Shown here: in pieces, positions 1 through 7,342 of the stretch | How positions within the stretch are numbered: the stretch's first letter is position 1 | How the letters are laid out: each line of letters begins with the position of its first letter | Source of the DNA: Gemmatimonadota bacterium | Lineage (GTDB): Bacteria > Latescibacterota > UBA2968 > UBA8231 | Length of the DNA: 39,888 bases | Direction: 5' to 3' | NCBI GenBank assembly: GCA_028875335.1 | Contig: JAPPEF010000112.1 | Span: forward strand, 1 to 39,888 | Translations under genes and position numbers: made by a program | The notes under the pieces: model-generated | What the model was told of the DNA's origin: nothing | Database searches by the model: none | Seen by the model: the letters and a program-made list of their open reading frames with translations, nothing else

Positions 1-1771
1 CAGGCGTTGAAAAGCGCAAGTTTTGCACCAAAGCAGGTTGTTGATCCGAAACGCTGAGGACGCGCAGGCTATTGGTGGAGATCAGTTCGCTGGCGTCGCC
101 AGAAACGATAGGTTGGGGCAAGGTCTCGGCCTCTGAATCGGTGACAGTGCCCAAGAACGTGGTGGCTAATTCAAAAACTTCCGCGGCAAAGACGATGCGC
201 AACGGTGCGTTGTTGGCGCGGGTGACGCGCTCGGGCAGGAGTACTGTCAGTCCGTCATCCTCTTCGCGGACGGCGGTTGGGTCGGTCGCTTGGCCGCCGA
301 TGAGCAACTCTTTGAACGCAGGCAGGGCACCCGTTTGGATGCGTACTTGGTCGAAGCCGCGCTGATTCCCTCCTGAGAAGGAGGCCGATAGGTCGTACGC
401 AAACTCGACCATTTCGCCCAAGGCCACCTCGCCGAATCCGTGCGCGGGTTGTGGGTCGTCGAGTGGGGCCACTTCGCCGAGGACACGCGCTGCCAACAGC
501 GGTGCCCGCTCTGTCCACAGCGAATCCAAGCGCACAAAATCCGCAAAGCGAGTACTGTGCAACGTGATGAACACCTGTATGAAGGAGCCGCTGTCGAGAT
601 TGAGCGGCAGTCCCGACTGAGTGATGGGAGTTGACCAGAAGGTCCAGTTGTCGCGGTCGTAGGTAATTGCGGCTCGCATTCCAGGACGGGGGCTGCGCTG
701 GACAAAGTCACAGGAGGCGCACGTGCGGCCAAACCCAGTGCGGAGATCGTTCTCGTAGCGGGCGCGGGAGACGACCTTTTCCTTGCCGGTGACTGTGTAC
801 TCGTGATAGATGTTCGGGTCGTCGTCTCGGCCCGTGCGAACCTCGATCTCGGCAAAGGCCCGTGCATCGGGTGCCTCAACGGCTTCGCCAGCGACAAAGC
901 GCATCGGCGTGGCGGTAAAGAAAAGCCGGCCAAAGTTTTGCTCGGCCCCGAGGTCGATGATTTTGGAGCGGTACGTGGCCCGCTTTGGAAAGCCCTCGCC
1001 ATAGACCTCAAATTCGCTGATGGTGCCCAAGAGCGAGCGAGCTTGATTGCCTTGGCCACCGGATGAGCCGCTAACGCGGTTTCGGGTCAAGGCCGTCTCG
1101 TCGATGATGGAGAATTTGCGGGCCCAGCGAAAGAAGCGCACGTATTGCTGGTCGAAACCAATGTGCACGTCAGGCGCAAAATTTTGCGTCGGCTCGGCGA
1201 CGATCCTCGCGAGGGGCAGCGGGCCTTTGATGGCGAAAATCTCGCTGTTTTCCTCTTGGATCGAGACTTGAAAGGCCGGCGTCGAATCCGTGCGCAGCGG
1301 CGTGCCGTCGGAGCGGAAACCGCCCGAAGGAGTGTGGAAGCCGAAGGTGCGCGCAGGCATGGGCACGGCTAAGTCGATGGTGAAAAACTGCTTGCCAATC
1401 CCCTCGGCCTTGGAGGAATTGTACGTGGTGCTGTCGGCATCGATGAGTGCGACGCCGTTTTCGGTTGGGTCGCCGTTGCCTTCGTTCCACTTCCAGATGC
1501 GGGGCCGCTCGCCGTCGATATAGCCTAATTCTTTGGGCTGGCGAAAGGTCGTCCAGTTGTCGAGCAGGGAAATGATGTTGACGCCCGGCTCGACGCGCAC
1601 CGGCTGGATGGCACCAGGGACGCGCTCAAAATCAATCATAATGCTGACCGTGTCTTGGCCGACCCAAGGCTGGCTGCCGCCGAGTTGCCAAGTAGTAACC
1701 TCGGCTTTTAGGGCGGTCGGACCCAGAAGCGCGATAGCAACGGTGAGCGCGAAGCTGCGGGTGTTCAGCAC
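1..1771 (-). CDS. Large secreted protein, C-terminus beyond window edge
   Basis: Reading the minus strand from a GTG at 1771 gives an uninterrupted frame of 590 codons to the window edge, so the gene is partial. An AGGAG lies 8 bases before the GTG and overlaps the stop codon of the upstream PhyH gene, so the two are probably co-translated. The protein opens with a signal peptide (LNTRSFALTVAIALL, then a cleavage-like LKAEV). A stretch around residues 105-140 (ALIDADSTTYNS, QFFTIDLA) resembles a discoidin-like carbohydrate-binding fold, but only weakly. A CASC pair lies near the middle, without the His of a haem site. The rest is beta-rich. This looks like an exported, possibly surface-bound protein of unknown function, of the large beta-sandwich kind common in FCB-related uncultured bacteria. 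I am confident it is a gene and not confident of its role. Confidence 0.8.
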   Translation of the reverse strand, partial: MLNTRSFALTVAIALLGPTALKAEVTTWQLGGSQPWVGQDTVSIMIDFERVPGAIQPVRVEPGVNIISLLDNWTTFRQPKELGYIDGERPRIWKWNEGNGDPTENGVALIDADSTTYNSSKAEGIGKQFFTIDLAVPMPARTFGFHTPSGGFRSDGTPLRTDSTPAFQVSIQEENSEIFAIKGPLPLARIVAEPTQNFAPDVHIGFDQQYVRFFRWARKFSIIDETALTRNRVSGSSGGQGNQARSLLGTISEFEVYGEGFPKRATYRSKIIDLGAEQNFGRLFFTATPMRFVAGEAVEAPDARAFAEIEVRTGRDDDPNIYHEYTVTGKEKVVSRARYENDLRTGFGRTCASCDFVQRSPRPGMRAAITYDRDNWTFWSTPITQSGLPLNLDSGSFIQVFITLHSTRFADFVRLDSLWTERAPLLAARVLGEVAPLDDPQPAHGFGEVALGEMVEFAYDLSASFSGGNQRGFDQVRIQTGALPAFKELLIGGQATDPTAVREEDDGLTVLLPERVTRANNAPLRIVFAAEVFELATTFLGTVTDSEAETLPQPIVSGDASELISTNSLRVLSVSDQQPALVQNLRFSTP

Positions 1772-1781
1772 GTCCTGTCTC

Positions 1782-2522
1782 CTAGCGAAAATGCACATCG
1801 GCTGCATGCAGGGCACCCGGACCGTTTTGCATCCTCATTAGCTGGCGCTGACGCGGGCTCAAGCTGTCCCACCACTCGGGTGGGAAGCCATCGTGCGGGT
1901 CGAGTTGGAAGACCAGCATGTGCTTTCTATAGTGGCCGAAAAGGGCGTGGCGGTTGCGGTCGCCGGTGTTGGCACCGCCGCCGTGCCAGCACTGGCCGTT
2001 GAAGACGATCACCGAGCCGGCCAAGGCGGTGGGCTGCACTTCGTGCTGGACTGCGAATCCCTCCGGGGGCGCGGCAAGGCCGCTCTTGTGCGAGCCGGGC
2101 ACCACGCGGGTGCCGCCGATTTCAGGGGTAAAGTCGTCGAGCATCCACACCGTATTCATCATCACCGGCGTGTCCATGTTGAGCATATAGGCGGGAATGT
2201 CGCTGTGCAGGTCTTGGAAGCCGTCGCCAGGGCGGACGATACGCGAATTGAGGCTGCCCAAAATCAGCGAGGGCTCGAGAAAATGTTCGAGGATGGGCAA
2301 GACGCGGGGGTGGTCGATGCACTGGTGGAAGATGCGATCCATGACCGGGAGGTTGGCCACATGACGGGCCGCGCCGCGATGGGTGTGTTCGGTGCCGTGC
2401 TCTTGTTCGCAGCGGATCAGGGCTTGGCGCATGGATGCGGCCGTGTCGGAATCGAGGACGCTTTCGAGCAGAGTGAAGCCGTAGATTTCGATTTCTTGGA
2501 TGGCTTGTTCGATTTCGTTCAT
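1782..2522 (-). CDS. Phytanoyl-CoA dioxygenase (PhyH) family oxygenase
   Basis: A 246-aa Fe(II)/2-oxoglutarate oxygenase. The iron triad is visible: H106 and D108 in LHSDIP and H180 in CWHGGG. The 2-oxoglutarate-binding Arg is probably R191 in NRHALF. VVPGSHKSG (140-148) is the usual PhyH loop. The start is the ATG at 2522, preceded by GGAG at 2528-2531; the frame is open 28 codons further upstream, but those codons lack a binding site and look non-coding. Family members hydroxylate an unactivated C-H bond of a small molecule using O2 and 2-oxoglutarate in the cytoplasm. The substrate cannot be read from sequence. It is fourth in the minus-strand operon after the TSUP exporter. Confidence 0.9.
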   Translation of the reverse strand: MNEIEQAIQEIEIYGFTLLESVLDSDTAASMRQALIRCEQEHGTEHTHRGAARHVANLPVMDRIFHQCIDHPRVLPILEHFLEPSLILGSLNSRIVRPGDGFQDLHSDIPAYMLNMDTPVMMNTVWMLDDFTPEIGGTRVVPGSHKSGLAAPPEGFAVQHEVQPTALAGSVIVFNGQCWHGGGANTGDRNRHALFGHYRKHMLVFQLDPHDGFPPEWWDSLSPRQRQLMRMQNGPGALHAADVHFR

Positions 2523-2586
2523 AGTATCTCCTTCACAGAAGCTATTAAAATAAGCCCGCAAAGTTCGCTTCTGCAACCGACTGCTT

Positions 2587-3306
2587 CTAAGCCGCATAGA
2601 GCGCATCTACGATCATGCGCAAACAGAGGAGCGTGATCGCGATCCTGAAGACCTTGCGGAAGAGGTTTTCGGAAACCCGGTCGCGCAAGCGCGTCCCGCA
2701 CCACGAGCCGAGCGCTGCCGCGCCAATCATCCCGGCGATGAGAGGCAGATAAGGAGCGAAGGTGAAGCCGACAAAGCCGAAGACCAAAATTTTGCACAGG
2801 TGGGTGACGGTCATGATCGTGCCGTGGGTAATGACCAAGCGGTCCTTGGGCAAACCCGCGTTGGCCAAGAAGGCACCGCTCAGGGGACCGGCGACGCCGA
2901 CGAAGAGGGCGAGGAAGGTCTGGAGGGCACCGAAAATGGCGAAGTGGCCGGGAAGGCGAAAAGCGCGGCTGGGCACGGGAACCCAGATGACGAGGAGGAT
3001 GAAGACGCCCAGGTAAAGGGGTAGATCGTCGAAGCTAAAGTCGCCAACGACCTGCGCCCCCACGACAGCGCCGAGGAGTGAGCCGCCCGAGAAGGGCCAG
3101 AAGATGCGCCATTCGATGTGGCGTAGGCCAAAGAATACGCGGCTGGCGTTGGAGGCGAGCTGCACGGCACCGTGGACGGGGATGATGGCCGCGGTGGGCA
3201 GCAAGCCCGGCATGACCGAGATCAGCGCAATGCCACCGCCCACGCCGATAATAGCGGTAAAGGTTGAGGTCAGGAAGGAGACGCCGATCAGGAAAAAGGG
3301 ATCCAT
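2587..3306 (-). CDS. TSUP (TauE/SafE) family anion exporter
   Basis: A 239-aa integral membrane protein with about eight hydrophobic helices. It begins with the family's first half-repeat (FLTSTFTAIIGVGGGIALIS, residues 9-28), and the second half repeats the pattern near residues 128-150. TSUP proteins move sulfite, sulfoacetate, thiosulfate or other small organic anions across the inner membrane. The ATG at 3306 follows directly on the TGA of the PLP enzyme (3307-3309), so the two are almost certainly translated together. That pairing suggests export of a sulfur anion made by the neighbouring enzyme, most likely sulfite; this is an inference from context. Length fits the family (about 240-260 aa). 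Confidence 0.85.
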   Translation of the reverse strand: MDPFFLIGVSFLTSTFTAIIGVGGGIALISVMPGLLPTAAIIPVHGAVQLASNASRVFFGLRHIEWRIFWPFSGGSLLGAVVGAQVVGDFSFDDLPLYLGVFILLVIWVPVPSRAFRLPGHFAIFGALQTFLALFVGVAGPLSGAFLANAGLPKDRLVITHGTIMTVTHLCKILVFGFVGFTFAPYLPLIAGMIGAAALGSWCGTRLRDRVSENLFRKVFRIAITLLCLRMIVDALYAA

Positions 3307-4332
3307 TCAGTCGGCGAGAACCTCTTGAGCATAGGCGAACAGGGCCGGGTTGCCGCCGGTGTGCAGGAAAATCGCCTCGCCGTCTAGCCTGCCGTCGCGT
3401 ACGTGGGCAAAAAGGCCGGCGAGGGCCTTGCTAGTGTACACGGGATCGAGGAGAATGCCCTCTTTGCGCGCCAAAGTGCGCAAGGCATCCAAGCCGGCGG
3501 GAGTGGGGATACCGTACCCCTGGCCGGCGAAGGAATTGTCGTTGTCAAAGTCGGCGGTGCTCATGGCAATGTCGAGACCGAGGCGGCGAGCGGCTTGGTT
3601 GGCCATGGAGGCCATGGCCTCGTGGTGGCCATCGGGACCGGGGAAAGGGCTGAAGCCGCGGACTTGGATCGGCGACTCGATATAGGCTAGGCCCAAAGCT
3701 AAGCCAGCTTGGGTAGTGTCGAGGGCGCAGAGATAGAGGTAAGACGGGTTGATGCCTTGCTCTTGGCATTGGCGGGCAATCTCCACGCCCGCTTCGGCAT
3801 AGGCGATGGCGTCGAGGTCGATCGCATCTTCGCGGCGTGGCCAGTACGCGTTTTTCCCCTGTGCGGAAAGCTCCTCGACCTTGGCTCCTATGGCGTCTTG
3901 TTGGGCGTACCAATCGCCTTCCGCTAGGACGGTGATCTGTGCGCCGAGCAGGTGCTGTAGCAGGTTGTTGCCCTGCGATTCAGTGTGGTCGATTGCGCGC
4001 ACCGGCCGGAGGAGCAGGTGCAGTTCCAAGTCTAGTTTGGCGCAGGCCGCGGCGAGTTGGCGGCAATAGTTGGACTGCACCGCCGCGCCCGAGACGATGG
4101 TGTCGGCCCTTTTGGCCAAGGCGTCGGCTAGAGCAAACTCGAACATCCTCGTCTTGTTGCCACCAAATGCCAAACCGTTCAGGTCGTCGCGCTTGATGTA
4201 GAGCGCCGGGCTGTTGAGGTGGGTGGTCAGGCGCGGCAGCGGCTCCAGCGGGGTGGGGCGGATTGAAGCTAGCTGGACGCGGGGTAGCTCGGCGATGGCT
4301 GCGATGAGGGCGTTCGCTTTGGCGGCGTTCAT
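3307..4332 (-). CDS. PLP-dependent D-cysteine desulfhydrase / cysteate sulfo-lyase family enzyme
   Basis: A 341-aa fold-type II PLP enzyme of the ACC deaminase/D-cysteine desulfhydrase family. The PLP lysine is K60 in FGGNKTR, and the substrate-carboxylate loop is QSNYCRQ (86-92). A glycine-rich phosphate-binding loop lies near the C-terminus (HTGGNPALF). The start at 4332 has AAAGGA 8 bases upstream and overlaps the preceding stop as ATGA, a sign of translational coupling with the Gfo/Idh gene. The family includes D-cysteine desulfhydrase (yields sulfide, pyruvate and ammonium), ACC deaminase, and L-cysteate sulfo-lyase CuyA (yields sulfite). The adjacent TSUP exporter favours a sulfo-lyase-type reaction, but the sequence alone does not settle it. 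Confidence 0.85.
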   Translation of the reverse strand: MNAAKANALIAAIAELPRVQLASIRPTPLEPLPRLTTHLNSPALYIKRDDLNGLAFGGNKTRMFEFALADALAKRADTIVSGAAVQSNYCRQLAAACAKLDLELHLLLRPVRAIDHTESQGNNLLQHLLGAQITVLAEGDWYAQQDAIGAKVEELSAQGKNAYWPRREDAIDLDAIAYAEAGVEIARQCQEQGINPSYLYLCALDTTQAGLALGLAYIESPIQVRGFSPFPGPDGHHEAMASMANQAARRLGLDIAMSTADFDNDNSFAGQGYGIPTPAGLDALRTLARKEGILLDPVYTSKALAGLFAHVRDGRLDGEAIFLHTGGNPALFAYAQEVLAD

Positions 4333-5429
4333 GTGGTGCATTCCTTTGGCCAATCTTGGGGCGGCAGTTGGGAGAGGTGGTTTTGGCGGTGGCACTCTTC
4401 GATGACGGCGATCTGCACGCGCACCTGTTGCGGCGTGATCTCGGGTTGGGCTGCATCCCGCAACGCGGCGAATACGCCGTCGTAATAGGCGTTGGACATA
4501 TAGGCAAACGAGTTTTGTTCGTCCTCGTTCGGGGCCCAGGACCGCTCGATCATTTTCAGCTCTTCGCGGCAATAGCTCGGGCCGGGCAGTGGGCTGCGGA
4601 TGAGCGATTGCTCGGGTGCCTTTTGCGGATCGTAGTAGCGCCAAGTTAGTCCCGCAGGGCCGCCGGAGAGGCCGCCGCGCTCGCCGTGGATGGTGTACAT
4701 GGGCTGTGGGAAGGCGGTGCAGGAGGAGATTTCCACGTCGATGACGGGTTTGTCTTTGGTGCGCAGTAGAATTTTGACGTAGTCCTCGGCGTCGCCGAAG
4801 GTGTTGGCGCGATCCATGGCGCAGAGGATTTGGTCCGGCATGTTGAAGTCGAGCAGGCGCATGGCTTGATCCATGGGGTGCGGGCCGGTGTTGAGTAGGT
4901 TGCCGCCCCGGTATTCCTGCACGGTCTGCCAGTCCCAGCGGCGGGCGAAGCCGCTGAAGGAGATCGAGATTTGGACGATGCGGCCGAGGACGCCCGAGTC
5001 AATGACTTGGAGCATCTTTTGAAATTGGGGCGCGTTGCGCGACTGCTGGAAGGGCAGGAGCAGGCGATCGGCCTTGCGGGCAGCGGCGATCATGGTGTCG
5101 AGTTCGGCCACGCTCCAAGCGAGGGGTTTTTCGCAGATGGTGTGGTGGCCGGTGTTGAGAGAATCAATGGTGGCTTGGGGATGGAGGTGGCTGGGCAGGG
5201 CGTTGACGACTAGGTCAATGTCGTCGCGTGCGAGGAGGTCGCGGTAGTCGGCGTACGTATCGCAACCCATTTCGCTTTGGGCGCGCTGGCGGCGGTCGTC
5301 AAGGAGGTCGGCGCTGGCGACTATTTGGTATTTGTGCGGGGCGGTTTTGAAGTAGCGGCAGTGGATGGCGAGGCCGGAGCGGCCTTGGCCGAGAACGGCG
5401 ACGCGGATGGGTTCTTTTTCTGTGGGCAA
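4329..5429 (-). CDS. Gfo/Idh/MocA family NAD(P)-dependent oxidoreductase
   Basis: A 366-aa protein with an N-terminal Rossmann nucleotide site (VAVLGQGRSG, residues 10-19), the family's EKP motif at 100-102 carrying the catalytic Lys, and the C-terminal substrate motif GGNLLNTGPHPMD (175-187, His184). The Asp that often stands before TGxH is Asn here. There is no ATG close to the Rossmann strand. A TTG at 5429 has ACGGAG about 8 bases upstream and gives a normal family length, so I chose it over a longer frame reaching 5555. Members oxidise or epimerise sugars, inositols and related polyols. It is the first gene of the minus-strand operon and overlaps the next gene by ATGA. Confidence 0.88.
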   Translation of the reverse strand: MPTEKEPIRVAVLGQGRSGLAIHCRYFKTAPHKYQIVASADLLDDRRQRAQSEMGCDTYADYRDLLARDDIDLVVNALPSHLHPQATIDSLNTGHHTICEKPLAWSVAELDTMIAAARKADRLLLPFQQSRNAPQFQKMLQVIDSGVLGRIVQISISFSGFARRWDWQTVQEYRGGNLLNTGPHPMDQAMRLLDFNMPDQILCAMDRANTFGDAEDYVKILLRTKDKPVIDVEISSCTAFPQPMYTIHGERGGLSGGPAGLTWRYYDPQKAPEQSLIRSPLPGPSYCREELKMIERSWAPNEDEQNSFAYMSNAYYDGVFAALRDAAQPEITPQQVRVQIAVIEECHRQNHLSQLPPQDWPKECTT

Positions 5430-5460
5430 TTTGGGTAGCTCCGTGTAGAGATGGGCGTTT

Positions 5461-5489
5461 ATGTTGGGGGTTGAGCGGAAGGGTGTCAA
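5461..5489 (-). promoter_or_regulatory. Candidate sigma70-type promoter for the 1-5429 operon
   Basis: On the minus strand a perfect TTGACA (5484-5489) is followed after 17 bases by CAACAT (5461-5466), a poor -10 with three of six matches. Transcription would start near 5454, leaving a leader of about 25 bases to the TTG start of the Gfo/Idh gene. The position between divergent genes supports it; the weak -10 lowers confidence. Confidence 0.45.
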
Positions 5490-5553
5490 GGGTTTGTAAA
5501 GGGGCGTTGGGATGCGTAGTTTAGCGGGATGGCAGAGGATGATAGAGAAAAGC

Positions 5554-6312
5554 ATGAAGCACGTCCGGCTCGATGAGTTAGACCAAGAAGGCTGTCCGGT
5601 CTTTGTAGGGTTGCGGCCAGAGACGCCGTGGGAGGCATTCGACTATTGGGTATTGGCACCGGAGGAACCGTTCCCGGTAGCAGGTACAGGAATAGCTTGT
5701 GAACAGGGCTATGTGTTTACAGGCGGGCCGGTGGAGTTGACCGTGGGACAGCAGCGAGTGGAAAGCGGAAAAGGGCCCTGTTTTGTCGTCGAACCTACCG
5801 GATGCGCTCACGAGTTGAAAAATTTGACCGATGCATCTGTGAACGTACTGAGCGTGCGCGTCGCGCTGGACGCGGATGCAGAGACGCAGGAAGGCGTGCA
5901 GCCCAAGGTTGGTACTTTTAACGAGCAAGCGCTAATGTGGCGCGACGCAATTCACGGCGGCTGCGGACAGATCGCCACTCGGCACGTGCTTTCGCCTGAT
6001 GACTTCTACAGTGACTGGACTTTTCTCGACCATGCAATCCTCGACGCGGGGGGATCGGTAGGGTATCACTATCACGACTTCCTCGAAGAGAGCTTTGTGG
6101 TATTGCAGGGACAAGGGCTGATGACGATTGACGACGAGACCTTTGCGGTGGGGCCGGGATCGGTTACTTGGCAGGGGATTGGCCGAGGGCATGGCATGTA
6201 CAATCCCGGGCCGGAAAAGCTGGAGTTTGTGCGCATCGCCGTGAAGCAAGCAGACGAGGCATACACTACCATCGACTTGCACGACGATTTGTCGGCGCGC
6301 AGGCCGACTTGA
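5554..6312 (+). CDS. Bicupin-like cupin-domain protein
   Basis: A 252-aa protein with two cupin-like beta-barrels. The C-terminal one keeps the metal set H172, H174, E179 and H213 (in YHYHDFLEES and GRGHGMYN), the classic HxHx(3-4)E...H pattern. The N-terminal half (residues 30-100) has the barrel shape without an obvious metal set. Cupins of this kind act as small-molecule isomerases, dioxygenases or sugar-binding proteins in the cytoplasm. Start choice is uncertain: ATG at 5554 is the most likely, an ATG at 5539 is possible, and neither has a strong ribosome site. It opens the plus-strand group that continues with the DUF3500 gene 12 bases later. Confidence 0.8.
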   Translation: MKHVRLDELDQEGCPVFVGLRPETPWEAFDYWVLAPEEPFPVAGTGIACEQGYVFTGGPVELTVGQQRVESGKGPCFVVEPTGCAHELKNLTDASVNVLSVRVALDADAETQEGVQPKVGTFNEQALMWRDAIHGGCGQIATRHVLSPDDFYSDWTFLDHAILDAGGSVGYHYHDFLEESFVVLQGQGLMTIDDETFAVGPGSVTWQGIGRGHGMYNPGPEKLEFVRIAVKQADEAYTTIDLHDDLSARRPT

Positions 6313-6324
6313 GAAAGGAAGATC

Positions 6325-7293
6325 ATGAACCAAACCAATACAGTACATCGCATGGCCGAGGCCGCTGGCAATTTTCTCGCATCACTGGACGAGTCGGAGC
6401 GGCAGAAAGCGGTGATCGACTTTGCCGACAGCACGGAGCGCGAAAACTGGCACTACATTCCGAGGGAGCGCGCCGGATTGCCGCTAAAGGAAATGGACGA
6501 GCGACAGCGGGAGCTAGCGCACGCGCTGGTAGCGACCGGAGTCAGCGCGTCGGGGTACGAAAAAGTCTCGACGATCATTTCGCTGGAGCCGATACTGGCC
6601 GAATTGGAGGGAGCCGGGCGGCGCTTCCAGCGCGATCCTGAGCTATACCACGTGAGCATTTTCGGCGATCCGGGTGGAGATGCGCCCTGGGGCTGGCGCT
6701 TTGAGGGTCATCACGTCTCGCTCAACCACACAATAGTAGAAGGTCGGCTGGGATCGACGCCGCTGTTTTTCGGCTCAAATCCCGCTGAGGTGCGCCACGG
6801 CGAGCAAACTGGACTGCGGGCTTTGCGGGAGGAAGAGGATCTAGGGCGGCAACTTTTGCACGAGTTAGACGGCGAGCAGAAAGCAGTGGCCATCGTCAGT
6901 ACGGAAGCCCCAAGAGACATCCTCACGACCAACGTGCCCCACGTGCGCGGCGAAGTCGAACCGGAGGGCTTGGGCAGTGCGGACATGAGCGCAACACAAC
7001 GTCAGATCTTGGACTCCTTAATCGAGGTGTACGTACAGCGCTTGCCCGAAGCGGTGGCCGAAGCCGAATGGGCGCGACTCGGAGCGGCATATTTGCGGGC
7101 GGCGCACTTTGCTTGGGCCGGCGCGGAGGAACGCGGGGGACCGCACTACTACCGGGTGCAGGGACCGGGTTTCCTAGCCGAGTACGACAACACCCAAAAC
7201 GACGCCAACCACATCCACGCAGTTTGGCGCGATCTGCACAACGATTTCGGCGAGGATCTGCTCAAGCGGCACTATCGGCAGAACCATAGATAG
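6325..7293 (+). CDS. DUF3500 family protein
   Basis: A 322-aa protein that I recognise as the DUF3500 family from its N-terminal region (ENWHYIPRERAGLPLKEM, about residues 40-57) and its central Trp/His-rich part (GWRFEGHHVSLNHT, about 132-145). GGPHYYRVQGPGFLAEYDN followed by HIHAVWRD near the C-terminus completes the usual signature. The biochemical function of the family is not established. Members often sit beside carbohydrate or secondary-metabolite catabolism genes. No signal peptide is seen, so it is probably cytoplasmic. An AAAGGA precedes the ATG. It is in a probable operon with the bicupin before it and the GH13 enzyme after it. Confidence 0.82.
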   Translation: MNQTNTVHRMAEAAGNFLASLDESERQKAVIDFADSTERENWHYIPRERAGLPLKEMDERQRELAHALVATGVSASGYEKVSTIISLEPILAELEGAGRRFQRDPELYHVSIFGDPGGDAPWGWRFEGHHVSLNHTIVEGRLGSTPLFFGSNPAEVRHGEQTGLRALREEEDLGRQLLHELDGEQKAVAIVSTEAPRDILTTNVPHVRGEVEPEGLGSADMSATQRQILDSLIEVYVQRLPEAVAEAEWARLGAAYLRAAHFAWAGAEERGGPHYYRVQGPGFLAEYDNTQNDANHIHAVWRDLHNDFGEDLLKRHYRQNHR

Positions 7294-7342
7294 TCGTAAG
7301 AATTGCGAAGGACCAGTTCCTAATGCTTTTGGAGAGAATTCT

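Noticed and set aside
1893..2636. 247-codon plus-strand frame opposite the PhyH gene
   Set aside because: No ribosome site or motif; the minus-strand PhyH with a full active site explains the DNA.
4333..4644. Upstream extension of the PLP enzyme by 104 codons
   Set aside because: It overlaps the Gfo/Idh gene in another frame; the ATGA junction and AAAGGA site fix the start at 4332.
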